From Lentisphaeria bacterium (GTDB lineage: Bacteria > Verrucomicrobiota > Lentisphaeria > Victivallales > UBA1829), in assembly GCA_003526375.1 (NCBI GenBank), contig DPDG01000060.1, positions 51,265 to 115,264 on the forward strand: a DNA stretch of 64,000 nt, given 5' to 3'. Below the pieces are notes generated by a model. The model was not told where the DNA came from. It saw only the letters and a list, made by a program, of their open reading frames with translations, and searched no databases. Shown piece by piece: positions 24,957-34,447 of the stretch. Numbering within the stretch: the first letter of the stretch is position 1; every line of letters begins with the position of its first letter. The position numbers and the translations under genes are program-made.

Positions 24957-26234
24957 ATGAATCAGAAACTGAAACTTGAAACGCTGGCTGTTCAGGCCGG
25001 ATATACTCCCGAAAACGGCGGTCCGCGTATTGTGCCGATTGCCCAGAGCACAACTTATAAATACGACGATGCGCAGAGCGTCGCCGATTTGTTCGATCTG
25101 AAGCGCCCCGGATTTTTCTATACCCGCCTCGCCAATCCGACGGTGGACTGTTTTGAAAAGAAGATCGCCGCGCTGGAAGGAGGCGTTGCCGCCGTTGCGA
25201 CGAGCTCCGGGCAGAACGCGAATACGCTGGCGATCATGAATATTGCGCGCAGCGGCGACCATATTGTCGCGATTTCCAGTCTTTACGGCGGAACGGTCTC
25301 CCTGTTTTCCAATACATTGAAGAAAATGGGCGTGGAGTTTACCTTTGTTCTGCCGGAAGCGTCGCCGGAGGAGCTTGAGGCGGCGATCCGCCCGAATACC
25401 AAGGCTGTCTTTGCCGAGGTGCTTGCGAATCCCGCCCTGATTGTGCTGGATATCGAAAAAATGTCGAAAGTCGCTCACAAACACGGACTTCCGTTGATCG
25501 TGGACAACACTTTTCCGACCCCGTTCCTCTGCCGTCCGTTTGAGTTCGGCGCGGACATCGTGACGCATTCCACCACGAAATATATCGACGGCCATGCGAC
25601 CAGTGTCGGCGGCATCGTCGTGGAAAAAGGCGGTTTCGACTGGGCGAACGGCAAGTTCCCTGAGTTCGTGGAACCGGATGCGAGTTACCACGGCATGATT
25701 TATACCGAGACATTTCCCGACGCGCCGTATTCCGTGAAGCTGCGCGTGCAGTGGATCCGGGATCTCGGCACCCCGATGATGCCGTTCAATGCGTTCATGT
25801 CGATGATCGGCGTCGAGACTCTGCATGTCAGAATGGAGCGTCATTGCCAGAATGCGCTTGCTCTGGCGGAGTTCCTGGAACAGCACCCGAAGGTTGCATG
25901 GGTGAATTATCCCGGTTTGAAGTCCTGTCCGCAGTATGCGATGGCGCAGAAATATATGCCGCGCGGCGCGAGCGGAGTCCTCTGCTTCGGTGTGAAAGGC
26001 GGTAAGGAGGCGGGCGAGAAAGTGATGAACAGCCTGAAGATTGCGGCGATCGTGGTCCATGTGGCGGATATCCGCACCGGCGTGCTGCATCCGGCGAGCA
26101 TGACGCACCGTCAGCTCAGCGAGCAGGAATTGATCGCGGCGGGAGTGTCTCCCGACCTGATCCGTGTTTCCGTCGGCATCGAACATATCGACGATTTGAA
26201 AGCGGATTTCGATCAGGCTTTGCGGCAGGTCTGA
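24957..26234 (+). CDS. O-acetylhomoserine sulfhydrylase (MetY-type)
   Basis: The 425-residue PLP enzyme belongs to the Cys/Met metabolism family. It shows LETLAVQAGYTPENG and PIAQSTTYKY at the N-terminus, YTRLANPT, a VDNTFPTPFLCRP segment and the PLP lysine K208 in HSTTKYIDGH. The C-terminus has TGVLHPASMTHRQLS, typical of sulfhydrylases. It would make homocysteine from O-acetylhomoserine and sulfide. ATG 24957 is preceded by AAAGGAG. A terminator follows at 26257. It stands apart from the amino-sugar genes by 168 bases. Confidence 0.9.
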   Translation: MNQKLKLETLAVQAGYTPENGGPRIVPIAQSTTYKYDDAQSVADLFDLKRPGFFYTRLANPTVDCFEKKIAALEGGVAAVATSSGQNANTLAIMNIARSGDHIVAISSLYGGTVSLFSNTLKKMGVEFTFVLPEASPEELEAAIRPNTKAVFAEVLANPALIVLDIEKMSKVAHKHGLPLIVDNTFPTPFLCRPFEFGADIVTHSTTKYIDGHATSVGGIVVEKGGFDWANGKFPEFVEPDASYHGMIYTETFPDAPYSVKLRVQWIRDLGTPMMPFNAFMSMIGVETLHVRMERHCQNALALAEFLEQHPKVAWVNYPGLKSCPQYAMAQKYMPRGASGVLCFGVKGGKEAGEKVMNSLKIAAIVVHVADIRTGVLHPASMTHRQLSEQELIAAGVSPDLIRVSVGIEHIDDLKADFDQALRQV

Positions 26235-26256
26235 GGAGGAGCCGTTTTATGTATGG

Positions 26257-26294
26257 AAAGACTGTCTGTCCAGCGGGGCGGGCAGTCTTTTTTT
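26257..26294 (+). terminator. Intrinsic terminator after metY
   Basis: A 13-bp stem with G-U pairs (AGACTG... with ...GGGCAGTCT) is followed by a T run. Confidence 0.8.
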
Positions 26295-26317
26295 ATTGAA
26301 AAAAACTGCTTTTCCAA

Positions 26318-26346
26318 TTGCTTTTGAAAAGGAAATGCAATATATT
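26318..26346 (+). promoter_or_regulatory. Promoter of the efflux operon
   Basis: TTGCTT at 26318-26323 and TATATT at 26341-26346 have 17-base spacing. An AT-rich stretch with short inverted repeats between here and the start codon may bind the MarR protein. Confidence 0.5.
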
Positions 26347-26392
26347 TACAGATTAAAATAATTTAAAAATTAAATATTGAGGAGGAGTATGG

Positions 26393-26875
26393 ATGAATAA
26401 CGAGGCAACGGAATGTTGGCGTTTGTTGTTTAATCTTGTGGACGAGCTCCGTGAAGAAGCCGCTCGCCGGAACAGGAATATGGAGATTAGCGAATTTGCT
26501 AATGTCACAGTAGGACAGATGCGCATTCTGAAAGCCATTTTCGCTTTTCAGGAGAAGTATCCGGATGGTGTGATGCTGAAACTGCTGGCGGAAAAGGTGA
26601 ATCTGACTCCCGGAGCGGCGTCAATCATTGTCGATACTTTGGTGAAACAGGGGGTTCTGGACCGCCGGACCAGCGATGTGGACCGGCGTGCAGTCTGCAT
26701 CGGGCTTTCCGAGGAAGGCAAGCGGATCGTTGCCTGTTACGGTGATTTCTTCACGGGAGTGACCGGTGAATTCCTTGCCGGGGTCCCGCGCGAGGAATAT
26801 GAAATCATGATGAAGCTGTTGAATAAATTCAATGATAAGATTTTAAGGATGAAAGAAGAAAATGAAGCTCAGTAA
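26393..26875 (+). CDS. MarR-family transcriptional regulator
   Basis: The 160-residue protein has the MarR winged-helix core: VTVGQMRILKAIFAF, LLAEKVNLTPGAASIIVDTL, VKQGVLDRRTSDVDRRAVCIGLSEEG. The wing has the DxRR-type motif DVDRRA. It overlaps the adaptor gene by 14 bases and is the first gene of an RND efflux operon, so it most likely represses that operon and responds to a pump substrate. GGAGGAG precedes the ATG. Confidence 0.9.
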   Translation: MNNEATECWRLLFNLVDELREEAARRNRNMEISEFANVTVGQMRILKAIFAFQEKYPDGVMLKLLAEKVNLTPGAASIIVDTLVKQGVLDRRTSDVDRRAVCIGLSEEGKRIVACYGDFFTGVTGEFLAGVPREEYEIMMKLLNKFNDKILRMKEENEAQ

Positions 26876-28031
26876 ACTTGCTTTGCTGTCTGTTGCCGTT
26901 GTGATGGGCGGGATCTTGGTGTCGTGTCAGAAAAAAACGCAGGAGAGACGTGTCGTCCCGCCTGCCGTTGTTACGGAATTCACTGTGGATGAGATGCTTC
27001 CGCAGGTGACGAAAGAATATGTCGGGCATGTCCGCGCCAAGGGGGAAATTCCGATTCCCGCGCGTATTTCCGGCATTATTGAAAAAATGAATTTCAATGA
27101 CGGCGATATGGTCAGGAAGGGCGACCTGCTGTTCGAGATCGAGGATGATGAATATGTGGCGAATGTCGCCGCTGCACAGGCTCTTGTCGATCAATACAAG
27201 GCGGAGCTTGAGTATGCGGAGACCAATTTCAAGCGCCAGAACACGCTGGCGGAAAAGAATGCGACCGCAAGGGCGTCCAAAGATGATGCAGTCCGTCTGT
27301 ATCATGCGACAAAAGCGAAACTTGCGGAAGCTGAGGCAAAACTCATGAGCGCGAAGATCGAACTCGGCTACACTAAAATCTATGCCGAAATCGACGGGCG
27401 TATGGGAAAGGCGACCTATTCTCCCGGCAACTACGTGACGCCTTCGAGCAATCCATTGGTGACTCTGGTCCAGGTGACGCCGGTCAATATCCGGTTCCCC
27501 GTCAGTGAACGCGACCTGCTGACGATGTTCGGCAGTGTCAAAGGCGTACGCGAAAAAGCGGAGCTCAGGATACGCACCGCGGACGGCAAGATGCATGACG
27601 GCTGGACGGAGCTTCTGCTGGTCGACAACAAGACCGACACTTCCACCGGAACGATTGCGATCTGGTTTTCCGCCGACAATACGGATCAGAAACTGATCCC
27701 CGGCGGCTTTGTGACCGTTTATCTCAGTGAAAAGACACCGGATAAACTGCCGTTCGTCCCGAATACAGCGGTCATGACGGACCGGAAAGGAAATTATGTG
27801 TATGTGCTTGACGGGGAAAACAAGGTTTCGCGGCGCGATGTGGAGCTGGGGCCGCTGGTCGAGCTGAATCAGACGATCGCCTCCGGATTGAAAAAAGGGG
27901 AACGCGTCGTTGCCACCGGGACTCATAAGACGCGCCCCGGTTTGATTGTGGCACCCGCCAACGCTCCGAAAGCGGCTCCGGAAAAGAATGCGGATGGTGC
28001 GGCGGCTCCCTCCGGGGAGTCCGGGAAATGA
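26862..28031 (+). CDS. RND efflux periplasmic adaptor (MFP) lipoprotein
   Basis: The 389-residue protein has a lipoprotein signal ending ILVSC, lipidated on C22. It shows the usual layout: barrel-sandwich half GEIPIPARISGIIEKMNFND, a helical hairpin at about 105-165, the second lipoyl half ELGYTKIYAEIDGRMGKATYSPG, then beta-barrel and membrane-proximal domains. It links an inner-membrane RND pump to an outer-membrane channel. The pump gene overlaps it by four bases. The tail is Ala/Gly-rich. Confidence 0.93.
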   Translation: MKLSKLALLSVAVVMGGILVSCQKKTQERRVVPPAVVTEFTVDEMLPQVTKEYVGHVRAKGEIPIPARISGIIEKMNFNDGDMVRKGDLLFEIEDDEYVANVAAAQALVDQYKAELEYAETNFKRQNTLAEKNATARASKDDAVRLYHATKAKLAEAEAKLMSAKIELGYTKIYAEIDGRMGKATYSPGNYVTPSSNPLVTLVQVTPVNIRFPVSERDLLTMFGSVKGVREKAELRIRTADGKMHDGWTELLLVDNKTDTSTGTIAIWFSADNTDQKLIPGGFVTVYLSEKTPDKLPFVPNTAVMTDRKGNYVYVLDGENKVSRRDVELGPLVELNQTIASGLKKGERVVATGTHKTRPGLIVAPANAPKAAPEKNADGAAAPSGESGK

Positions 28032-31000
28032 TTTCGGAAATTTTCATTGAACGTCCGAAGCTCGCAATGGTGATTTCCATTGTGATCATGATCGGCGGAA
28101 TTCTGTGTATCACAAAAGTGCCCGTGGCGGAATATCCCGAAGTGACTCCGCCGCAGATCAACGTTTCCGCCACATATCCCGGCGCCAGTGCGCAGGTGAT
28201 TGCGGATACCGTCGCCGCTCCGATTGAGACGGAGGTCAACGGCGTGGAAAACATGATCTATTTTTCTTCGCAGTCGGATAACAGCGGCAACTATTCGCTC
28301 GACCTGACTTTTGAGCCGGGAACCGATCAGGATATCGCGATGGTCAACGTGCAGAATGCCGTGAACCGCGCGGAACCTGTTCTGCCGGAAGAAGTGGTGG
28401 CGCTGGGGTTGAAGGTGAGAAAGAGAAGCGGAGACATGCTCGGCGTGTTCGTCTTTACGGCGGATGAGGGGACGATGTCGCGTCTCGAACTCAGCAACTA
28501 TGTCGCCCGGAATGTCCGCGAACCGATTGCCCGTGTGCCGGGGGTGGCGCAGGCGTATATTTTCGGCGAGCTGAAATACAGTATGCGCATCTGGCTTGAT
28601 CCGCTCAAGATGTCGGCGATGAACATCAGCGTGGACGAAGTGGCGTCGGCGATCACCAGCCAGAATCTTCAGGCTGCGGCAGGTGCCGTCGGAACCGAGT
28701 TCAGCCATGACAAGATGCAGTTCAAAGTCAACGTCGTGGGACGCCTGAGCAGTGTTGATGAATTCAAGAACATCGTCGTCAGAAGCGGAGATATGGCGCG
28801 GCAGGTGCGTATCGGCGATATTGCGCGTGTGGAGCTCGGTTCGGACTCCTATTCCGGCTCCAGCTACTACAACGGCAAGGAATGCATCGGCATGGCGATC
28901 TACCGCAACAACAACGCCAACGCGTTGAACGTGATCAATGCCGTGAAAGCGGAATTGAAAAGCCTCAGCCATTATTTCCCGCCGGGCGTCAATTACCTGA
29001 TGTCCTACGACCCCACCAGCTTCATCCGCGCGGCAATGGCGGAAATCATCGAGACGCTTCTCATTACCTTTGTCCTTGTGGTGCTGATCACCTATCTGTT
29101 CCTTCAGGACTGGCGCGCCACGCTGATCCCGACTCTGGCGATTCCCGTGGCTCTGGTCGGAACCTTCGTGTTCATGGTTGCGCTGGGAATGAGCATGAAT
29201 ATTCTGACGATGTTCGCCTTGATTCTGGTGATCGGGTCTCTGGTCGATGATGCGATCATCGTCGTGGAAAACACGATGCGTCTGATTGAGGAGGAGAAGC
29301 TTTCTCCGAAAGAGGCGGCGGTCAAAAGTATGCGGCAGATCACCGGTGCGATTATCGCAACGACGCTGGTTACGGTGGCGATCTATGCACCGATCGGTTT
29401 CTATGGAGGCATGGTCGGGACGATTTACATGCAGTTCTCGATCACGATCTGTATTTCGCTGATCCTGTCGGCTGTCGTCGCTCTCTCTCTGAGCCCGGCG
29501 CTGTGCGCGCTGATTCTGCGTCCGCATCAGGAGCCGGCGGCGATTTTCAAACCTTTCAACATCTGCCTTGACTTTTCCAAGAACATATTCCTTTCCTGCG
29601 CGGCGTTTCTGGTCCGCAGGATTCTGTTGACCGTTGTGCTGTTCGGGGCGGTTCTCGCATTGAACTACATTATCTTCGACCGGACTCCGACGGCGTTTCT
29701 GCCGCAGGAGGACAAGGGTGCGATTCTGGCGGAAATCGAACTGCCGCCGGGGTCTTCCCTGATCCGCACGAACAAGGCTCTGCTTGATGCCGCGGGCAAG
29801 TTCGGGAAGCTGGATGGCGTCAAGGCGGTTTTCTGCGTCAGCGGATTCAGCTTCATGAGCGGAAACGGCGAAAACGTCGGCATTCTGATTCTGACTCTGG
29901 ATGACTGGAGCAAAAGAAAGACGCCGGAACTTTCGATTGATGCCATTTATGCAAAAGCGCAGGCAATCGGCTCCCAGCTTCCCGATGCCCGTGTCGATGC
30001 GTTCATTCCGCCCGCCATCATGGGGCTGGGCGTGACCGGCGGCGTGACATTTGTGCTGGAAGACGTTCAGGGACGCTCCGCACAGGAACTTGCCAACGTG
30101 CTTTATCCGTTCATCGCGGAACTCAATTCCCTGCCGGATGTCCAGTATGCGTTCAGCAAGTTCGACGTGAATACACCGCAGATTGAGCTGACGCTCGACC
30201 GCAAGAAAGCCGAGGCTCTCGGCGTGCCCGTCAAACGGGTATTCGCCGCCTTGCAGTATAACCTTGCATCGACCCCGGTCAATGACTTCAATATCGGCGG
30301 TTTTACCTACAAGGTGAAAATGCAGTCGGATGTAAAGGAGCGCCGCGACATCCGCAATATCGAACAGCTTCTTGTCCAGAGCGATAACGGCGGCATGGTG
30401 CCGCTGAGTTCGGTCGCGACCGTGAAATACATCTCCGGCCCGCGCCAGATTGCGCGTTTCACGCAGTATCTGAATGCTTCGGTCGCCGTGATGGGCAAGC
30501 CGTTCGTCAGCAGCGGCTCCCTGATGCAGCAGATACAGAAACTGGCGGATGAAAAACTGCCGGAAGGCTACCGCATTGCATGGACGGATATGAGTTATCA
30601 GGAGGCGCACAACCAGGGCAAGATCGGCGCTCTGCTGGCGCTGGCGTTCATCTTCGGCTATCTGTTCCTTGTCGGACAATATGAGAGCTGGACGATTCCC
30701 GTGCCAGTGATTCTTTCCGTTGCCGTGGCGACACTGGGCGGTTTCATCGGGCTGTTCATCTGGAATCTGCCGTTGAGTATTTATGCACAGCTGGGGCTGG
30801 TCATGCTGATCGGGCTTGCCAGCAAGAATGCGATTCTGATGGTGGAGTTCGCAAAACAGGAGCGTGAAGCCGGCGTCGGGATCGACGAAGCGGCAATCGG
30901 CGGCGGGCGTGCCCGCTACCGCGCGGTTCTGATGACGGCATACTCGTTCGTGATCGGCGTCTTCCCGATGGTGATTGCGACTGGCGCGGGAGCCGGAAGC

Positions 31001-31138
31001 CGCCGGGCGATCGGCGTGACGACTTTCTGCGGCATGGTGCTTGCCACGCTGGTCGGTATTGTATTTATCCCCGCATTGTATTCCATCTGCCAGCGTTTGC
31101 GCGAAAAAGGACATGCAATGTTTGAGAAGCACAAGTAA
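28028..31138 (+). CDS. RND-family multidrug efflux pump (AcrB-type)
   Basis: The 1036-residue inner-membrane transporter has length and layout of the HAE1 family: a first membrane helix at about 9-28, two large periplasmic loops, and two sets of membrane helices. Helix 4 carries ALILVIGSLVDDAIIVVEN, whose paired Asp residues relay protons, and the second half has GLASKNAILMVEFA with the conserved Lys. It overlaps the adaptor gene (ATGA). No TolC-type channel gene is present in the operon, so one encoded elsewhere must serve. A terminator follows. Confidence 0.95.
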   Translation: MISEIFIERPKLAMVISIVIMIGGILCITKVPVAEYPEVTPPQINVSATYPGASAQVIADTVAAPIETEVNGVENMIYFSSQSDNSGNYSLDLTFEPGTDQDIAMVNVQNAVNRAEPVLPEEVVALGLKVRKRSGDMLGVFVFTADEGTMSRLELSNYVARNVREPIARVPGVAQAYIFGELKYSMRIWLDPLKMSAMNISVDEVASAITSQNLQAAAGAVGTEFSHDKMQFKVNVVGRLSSVDEFKNIVVRSGDMARQVRIGDIARVELGSDSYSGSSYYNGKECIGMAIYRNNNANALNVINAVKAELKSLSHYFPPGVNYLMSYDPTSFIRAAMAEIIETLLITFVLVVLITYLFLQDWRATLIPTLAIPVALVGTFVFMVALGMSMNILTMFALILVIGSLVDDAIIVVENTMRLIEEEKLSPKEAAVKSMRQITGAIIATTLVTVAIYAPIGFYGGMVGTIYMQFSITICISLILSAVVALSLSPALCALILRPHQEPAAIFKPFNICLDFSKNIFLSCAAFLVRRILLTVVLFGAVLALNYIIFDRTPTAFLPQEDKGAILAEIELPPGSSLIRTNKALLDAAGKFGKLDGVKAVFCVSGFSFMSGNGENVGILILTLDDWSKRKTPELSIDAIYAKAQAIGSQLPDARVDAFIPPAIMGLGVTGGVTFVLEDVQGRSAQELANVLYPFIAELNSLPDVQYAFSKFDVNTPQIELTLDRKKAEALGVPVKRVFAALQYNLASTPVNDFNIGGFTYKVKMQSDVKERRDIRNIEQLLVQSDNGGMVPLSSVATVKYISGPRQIARFTQYLNASVAVMGKPFVSSGSLMQQIQKLADEKLPEGYRIAWTDMSYQEAHNQGKIGALLALAFIFGYLFLVGQYESWTIPVPVILSVAVATLGGFIGLFIWNLPLSIYAQLGLVMLIGLASKNAILMVEFAKQEREAGVGIDEAAIGGGRARYRAVLMTAYSFVIGVFPMVIATGAGAGSRRAIGVTTFCGMVLATLVGIVFIPALYSICQRLREKGHAMFEKHK

Positions 31139-31171
31139 GAAATCCCCCGGGGGGGGACCATATGAGAGAAG

Positions 31172-31205
31172 CGGCTTTCCGCGTTTTGCGGCAAAGCCGT
31201 TTTTC
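31172..31205 (+). terminator. Intrinsic terminator of the efflux operon
   Basis: CGGCTTT-CCGC pairs with GCGG-c-AAAGCCG, followed by TTTTT. A run of G and C at 31144-31156 precedes it. Confidence 0.75.
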
Positions 31206-31328
31206 TTATGATATATTTTGCAGTTGCGTTCAATAAAAAAATGGGCTCATGTGTCCATATCGAGTTACGGTTTCGGCGAGGAGTGCCCGGCGTCTCGTTT
31301 TTTTTTGCGATAAAGTTCTTTTTTTGAT

Positions 31329-31357
31329 TTGACATCCTGTTTTTCCGGTGTTAGGTT
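31329..31357 (+). promoter_or_regulatory. Promoter for the zinc-ribbon gene
   Basis: TTGACA at 31329-31334 and TAGGTT at 31352-31357 have 17-base spacing, 44 bases before the start codon. Confidence 0.5.
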
Positions 31358-31401
31358 CTTTTGCAGATGAGAAAACAACGATTAACGTGGGAGGCATACC
31401 C

Positions 31402-31941
31402 ATGGCTGAAACTGATCTCCTTGTTTCCTGTCCGCACTGCAAAACGCAGTATCACGTCTCGCCGGACCTTCTCGGCCAGAGAGCCGAATGTCCCCGGTGC
31501 GCCAGACAATTCACTATGGCTCCTTTGAGTGATGAACCGCTCAAGCCGGAAGCTCCTCCTCCGGAAGAAGTTGTGCCGGAACAACAGTCATTCCGTCCGC
31601 CCGGCAGCGCGATTGTTTCCTGCGTTTCCTGCGGAGTGAAGTATGATGTGCCTGTCGAGTTTCTTGGAGACTCCGCGGAATGCAGTGAATGCGGAGAACT
31701 CTTTACACTTGCGGAGGACCCGGAAGCCGTTTCCGATACTACAGAAGTGATTTCCGCCAAAGCGGAACTGGATGAAAATGAGAATCTGGTCAGATTCTGC
31801 CGGAAGAAAGTCGGGATGCTGCCGAATGTCAAGGATCGTTTTTCCGTGGCTGTGGTATCGACTCATTCCAGTCTCGATATTCCCAGAGAGATGATTCCTC
31901 CTCCGCCGCCGAAGAAAAAATGGTGGCAGTTCTGGAAATAA
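31402..31941 (+). CDS. Double zinc-ribbon protein
   Basis: The 179-residue protein starts at ATG 31402 behind GGGAGG. It has two similar zinc ribbons: CPHC...CPRC at about 10-33 and CVSC...CSEC at about 73-96. Both follow the pattern of MJ0042-type ribbons (VSCPHCKTQYHVSPDLLGQ; VSCVSCGVKYDVPVEFLGD). A Pro-rich linker separates them. The C-terminus is PPPPPKKKWWQFWK, basic and aromatic, which could touch the membrane. Function unknown. Confidence 0.75.
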   Translation: MAETDLLVSCPHCKTQYHVSPDLLGQRAECPRCARQFTMAPLSDEPLKPEAPPPEEVVPEQQSFRPPGSAIVSCVSCGVKYDVPVEFLGDSAECSECGELFTLAEDPEAVSDTTEVISAKAELDENENLVRFCRKKVGMLPNVKDRFSVAVVSTHSSLDIPREMIPPPPPKKKWWQFWK

Positions 31942-31944
31942 AGC

Positions 31945-31992
31945 AGAAAAAAACGGGCGGCACCGGAATTCAGATTCCATTGCCGCCCGTTT
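31945..31992 (-). terminator. Terminator of the skp-lpxD operon
   Basis: The 12-bp perfect arms AAACGGGCGGCA and TGCCGCCCGTTT lie at 31951-31962 and 31981-31992. Read on the minus strand they are followed by a run of T. In the plus direction the T tract is weak, so it may partly serve both converging genes. Confidence 0.85.
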
Positions 31993-32009
31993 CCGCGATT
32001 TCCGAAGTA

Positions 32010-33056
32010 TTATTCGGTCTTGTTCTCTTTTTCCGCGAGAAGCGCTTCCAGTTTTTCAAGGCGTGCGGTCAGTTTGCGTACCTTGCGCGGAAGCATATGC
32101 CGCTCGATGAAGTCTTCTTCGCTTTCGGCAGGGGTGCCGAAAACCATTGCACCCGGGGAAACACTGCGCTGAACGGCGGAGGCTCCCGCAACCTTGGACC
32201 CGTCTCCGAGCGTAATATGTCCGTTGACGCCGGATTGCGCGGCAACGATTACGCCGCGGCCGATTTCAGCGCTGCCGGCGATTCCGCACTGCCCGATCAG
32301 AGCGGAGGAATCCCCGACGATGACATTGTGGGCGACATGTACCAGATTGTCGATCTTGACGCCTTTCTTGATCCAGGTCTTTCCGAACCGTGCGCGGTCG
32401 ATTGTGCTGTTTGCGCCGATCTCCACGTCGTTGTCGATCTGGACAATTCCGTTCTGCGGCACCTTCACGAGACCCGTGAAAGTCGTATTATAGCCGAACC
32501 CGTCCGCGCCGATTGTGGCTCCCGCATGGATGATGATTTTGCTGCCGAGCTTGCAGTAGCGCATGATTGAGACATTCGGATAGATGAGGCAGTTTTCCCC
32601 GATCGTAACGAAGGGACCGACATACACGCAGGCATTGATCACCGTTCCTTTGCCGATGACCGCTCCTTCTTCAATGACGGCGGTCGGTCCGATATAGACA
32701 TCCTCCGCGATTTTCGCAGAGGGGTGAACGACTGCGGACGGATGGATTCCCGGCGTATATTGAATCGGCGCCGGCGCAAAAACATTGCAGATTTTCGTGA
32801 ATGCCTTGTCCGGATTCTGGCAGAGAATGAGAGTCTGCCCCTCTTTCGGCTCGAATTTCCAGTCGGAGACAACGAGTATTACGCCTGCCTTGCCGGCATC
32901 CATCTGGCTGCGGTATTTGATGTTGCTCAGGAAGGACGCTTCGGCGGCAGTGGCAAGTTTCAGGGAGTTGACGCCTGTGATTTCAGCGTCAGGATTGCCC
33001 TTGACAACGCCATTTACCATTTCCGCGAGTTCGGATACTTTATATGATTTTTCCAT
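32010..33056 (-). CDS. lpxD: UDP-3-O-acylglucosamine N-acyltransferase LpxD
   Basis: The 348-residue enzyme of lipid A synthesis adds the N-linked acyl chain. An N-terminal uridine-binding domain (about 1-100) precedes a left-handed beta-helix of hexapeptide repeats (IHPSAVVHPSAKIAEDVYIGP onward). The catalytic His is H243 in HVAHNVIVGD. The C-terminus is a helical tail. ATG 33056 is used because upstream codons add non-family sequence. Its presence shows a lipopolysaccharide-type outer membrane. It follows skp by 19 bases, the common order. Confidence 0.95.
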   Translation of the reverse strand: MEKSYKVSELAEMVNGVVKGNPDAEITGVNSLKLATAAEASFLSNIKYRSQMDAGKAGVILVVSDWKFEPKEGQTLILCQNPDKAFTKICNVFAPAPIQYTPGIHPSAVVHPSAKIAEDVYIGPTAVIEEGAVIGKGTVINACVYVGPFVTIGENCLIYPNVSIMRYCKLGSKIIIHAGATIGADGFGYNTTFTGLVKVPQNGIVQIDNDVEIGANSTIDRARFGKTWIKKGVKIDNLVHVAHNVIVGDSSALIGQCGIAGSAEIGRGVIVAAQSGVNGHITLGDGSKVAGASAVQRSVSPGAMVFGTPAESEEDFIERHMLPRKVRKLTARLEKLEALLAEKENKTE

Positions 33057-33075
33057 GATGACAGGTCCTGTTATG

Positions 33076-33660
33076 TTATTGGTTGCTTTTTTCTTTTTCA
33101 TTGAAACCCGTATTGAGTGTTTTGATGACGGGAGTCGTGATATCAAGAATGGGATTGTGATAAATCACGGTCGGGATGTTGTTGAGGGTTTTCCCCGATT
33201 TATCGAGAACGAGCATGTAACCTTCCGTCACACACTTTGCCGCGACGACCTTTTCAATATCCTTGATGATTCCGTCCCGCATTTTCTCATATTCCGCGCG
33301 CAGTTCCGCCTGCTTTTCCCGGTTGTAGTCGCGGAGTTCCTTTTCCTTTGCCGTGACCTGCGCATACTTGTCCGCGGCGTTCAGACGGCGGTTCTCCCGT
33401 TCCGCGGCGGTAAAAGCCATGTTCTGGGAGGCGTCGCGGAGGTCTTTGAACTCCTCCTGAAGTTTTTTGAGCTGGTCGCTGAGACGTGTGGAATAATCCT
33501 TGAAGATTTCCGCCTGCTTTTTGAGTTTTGCCTCGTTGATCTTGGTTTTACTGTATTCCTGGAATACGCGCCCCATGTCAATTACCGCAATTTTCATTTC
33601 CGCGGCGGAAAGAGAAACCGCACAAAACGCACATGCCAGCATCAAGAGCCATTTTTTCAT
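33076..33660 (-). CDS. OmpH/Skp-family periplasmic chaperone
   Basis: The 194-residue protein has a signal peptide (MKKWLLMLACAFCAVSLSAA) and the family core KIAVIDMGRVFQEYSKTK followed by a long helical hairpin of about 100 residues rich in Lys, Glu and Gln. It ends with a short beta segment around MLVLDKSGKTLN. Skp holds unfolded outer-membrane proteins. It is the gene just before lpxD on the same strand. The usual bamA gene was not seen upstream. Confidence 0.9.
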   Translation of the reverse strand: MKKWLLMLACAFCAVSLSAAEMKIAVIDMGRVFQEYSKTKINEAKLKKQAEIFKDYSTRLSDQLKKLQEEFKDLRDASQNMAFTAAERENRRLNAADKYAQVTAKEKELRDYNREKQAELRAEYEKMRDGIIKDIEKVVAAKCVTEGYMLVLDKSGKTLNNIPTVIYHNPILDITTPVIKTLNTGFNEKEKSNQ

Positions 33661-33764
33661 TTTTCAGCCTTTCATTAAGTTAAACCTCATAGTTTATACG
33701 CGGAAGTGCGAAAAGTCAATAGAGGGTAGGGCGGAGTCGCTCTTTTTTTAGTTAAGATGCAATG

Positions 33765-33804
33765 AAAAAACGGCAATGCTGCGGATTCATTCCCTGCATT
33801 GCCG
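33765..33804 (-). terminator. Terminator of the META-domain gene
   Basis: CGGCAATGC (33771-33779) and GCATTGCCG (33796-33804) pair perfectly. Read on the minus strand, six T follow. Confidence 0.85.
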
Positions 33805-33814
33805 GTGTGTCGCC

Positions 33815-34291
33815 TTATTCTTGTGCGGCGGTCAGCACCGCAACAACTTTGCCGCTGGATTTCAGCAGGAGCCTGCCGCCTGTGATCTCATAGGAATCGA
33901 CGGAGGCAAGAGCTTTCAGGAACGCCGTTTCGTAATCAAGACCGGGGCCGGCCATCATGGTGCAGCCGAGCGGATTGAATTTCAGCTTGCAGTCGTTTGC
34001 CATGATCTCGGCTGTCCCGAAATAATTGTTGACTCCGGCGCAGCCGTGAACTTTGCCGCCTTCGGCGAGAACCAGAGTAACAGGTTTGCCCGGCTTTTCC
34101 GCATTTGCCTTGACGCCGGAAAGCGATGCAAGGTCCAGAGTCCATGTGGAACCCGTCAGGTCGCAGCGGGAGACTGCGGAGGCGCATGCCTGATAATGGC
34201 AGTGTTTTTTGCAGCACCCCTGTGTCAGAAGCAGAGCGGCGGAGAGCAGGGCGGTACCGACCGCCAGTGTGAACAGTTTTGCGTGTTTCAT
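33815..34291 (-). CDS. META-domain lipoprotein (HslJ-like)
   Basis: The 158-residue protein has a lipoprotein-type signal (ALLLTQGC) with Cys at 26 and 27. The META domain follows: LTGSTWTLDLA, GGKVHGCAGVNNYFG and GCTMMAGPGLDYETAFLKAL. A short Cys/His-rich stretch (CCKKHCHYQAC) lies right after the lipidation site and is unusual. HslJ-type proteins are linked to envelope stress. It has its own terminator. Confidence 0.8.
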   Translation of the reverse strand: MKHAKLFTLAVGTALLSAALLLTQGCCKKHCHYQACASAVSRCDLTGSTWTLDLASLSGVKANAEKPGKPVTLVLAEGGKVHGCAGVNNYFGTAEIMANDCKLKFNPLGCTMMAGPGLDYETAFLKALASVDSYEITGGRLLLKSSGKVVAVLTAAQE

Positions 34292-34382
34292 TTGAAAAAC
34301 TCCTTTCAGGTTACTAATGTCTGTGACGATTGAGAACTCTTTTTCTTAGAAGAAAAGACCGGATTTCACCCTTTTATCCGGA

Positions 34383-34422
34383 AAAAGAAAAACCTGTCCC
34401 CGTTTTACCGGAAGACAGGTTT
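34383..34422 (-). terminator. Terminator of pnp
   Basis: AAACCTGTC and GACAGGTTT (34390-34398 and 34414-34422), with an inner CCG/CGG pairing, are followed on the minus strand by a T-rich tract. Confidence 0.8.
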
Positions 34423-34447
34423 CTGTTTTCAACATGGGAAGAAACAA

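Noticed and set aside
27923..31132. Open frame of 1069 codons on the minus strand
   Set aside because: It is antisense to the RND pump gene, which has unmistakable family motifs; the His/Arg-rich product is a codon-bias shadow.
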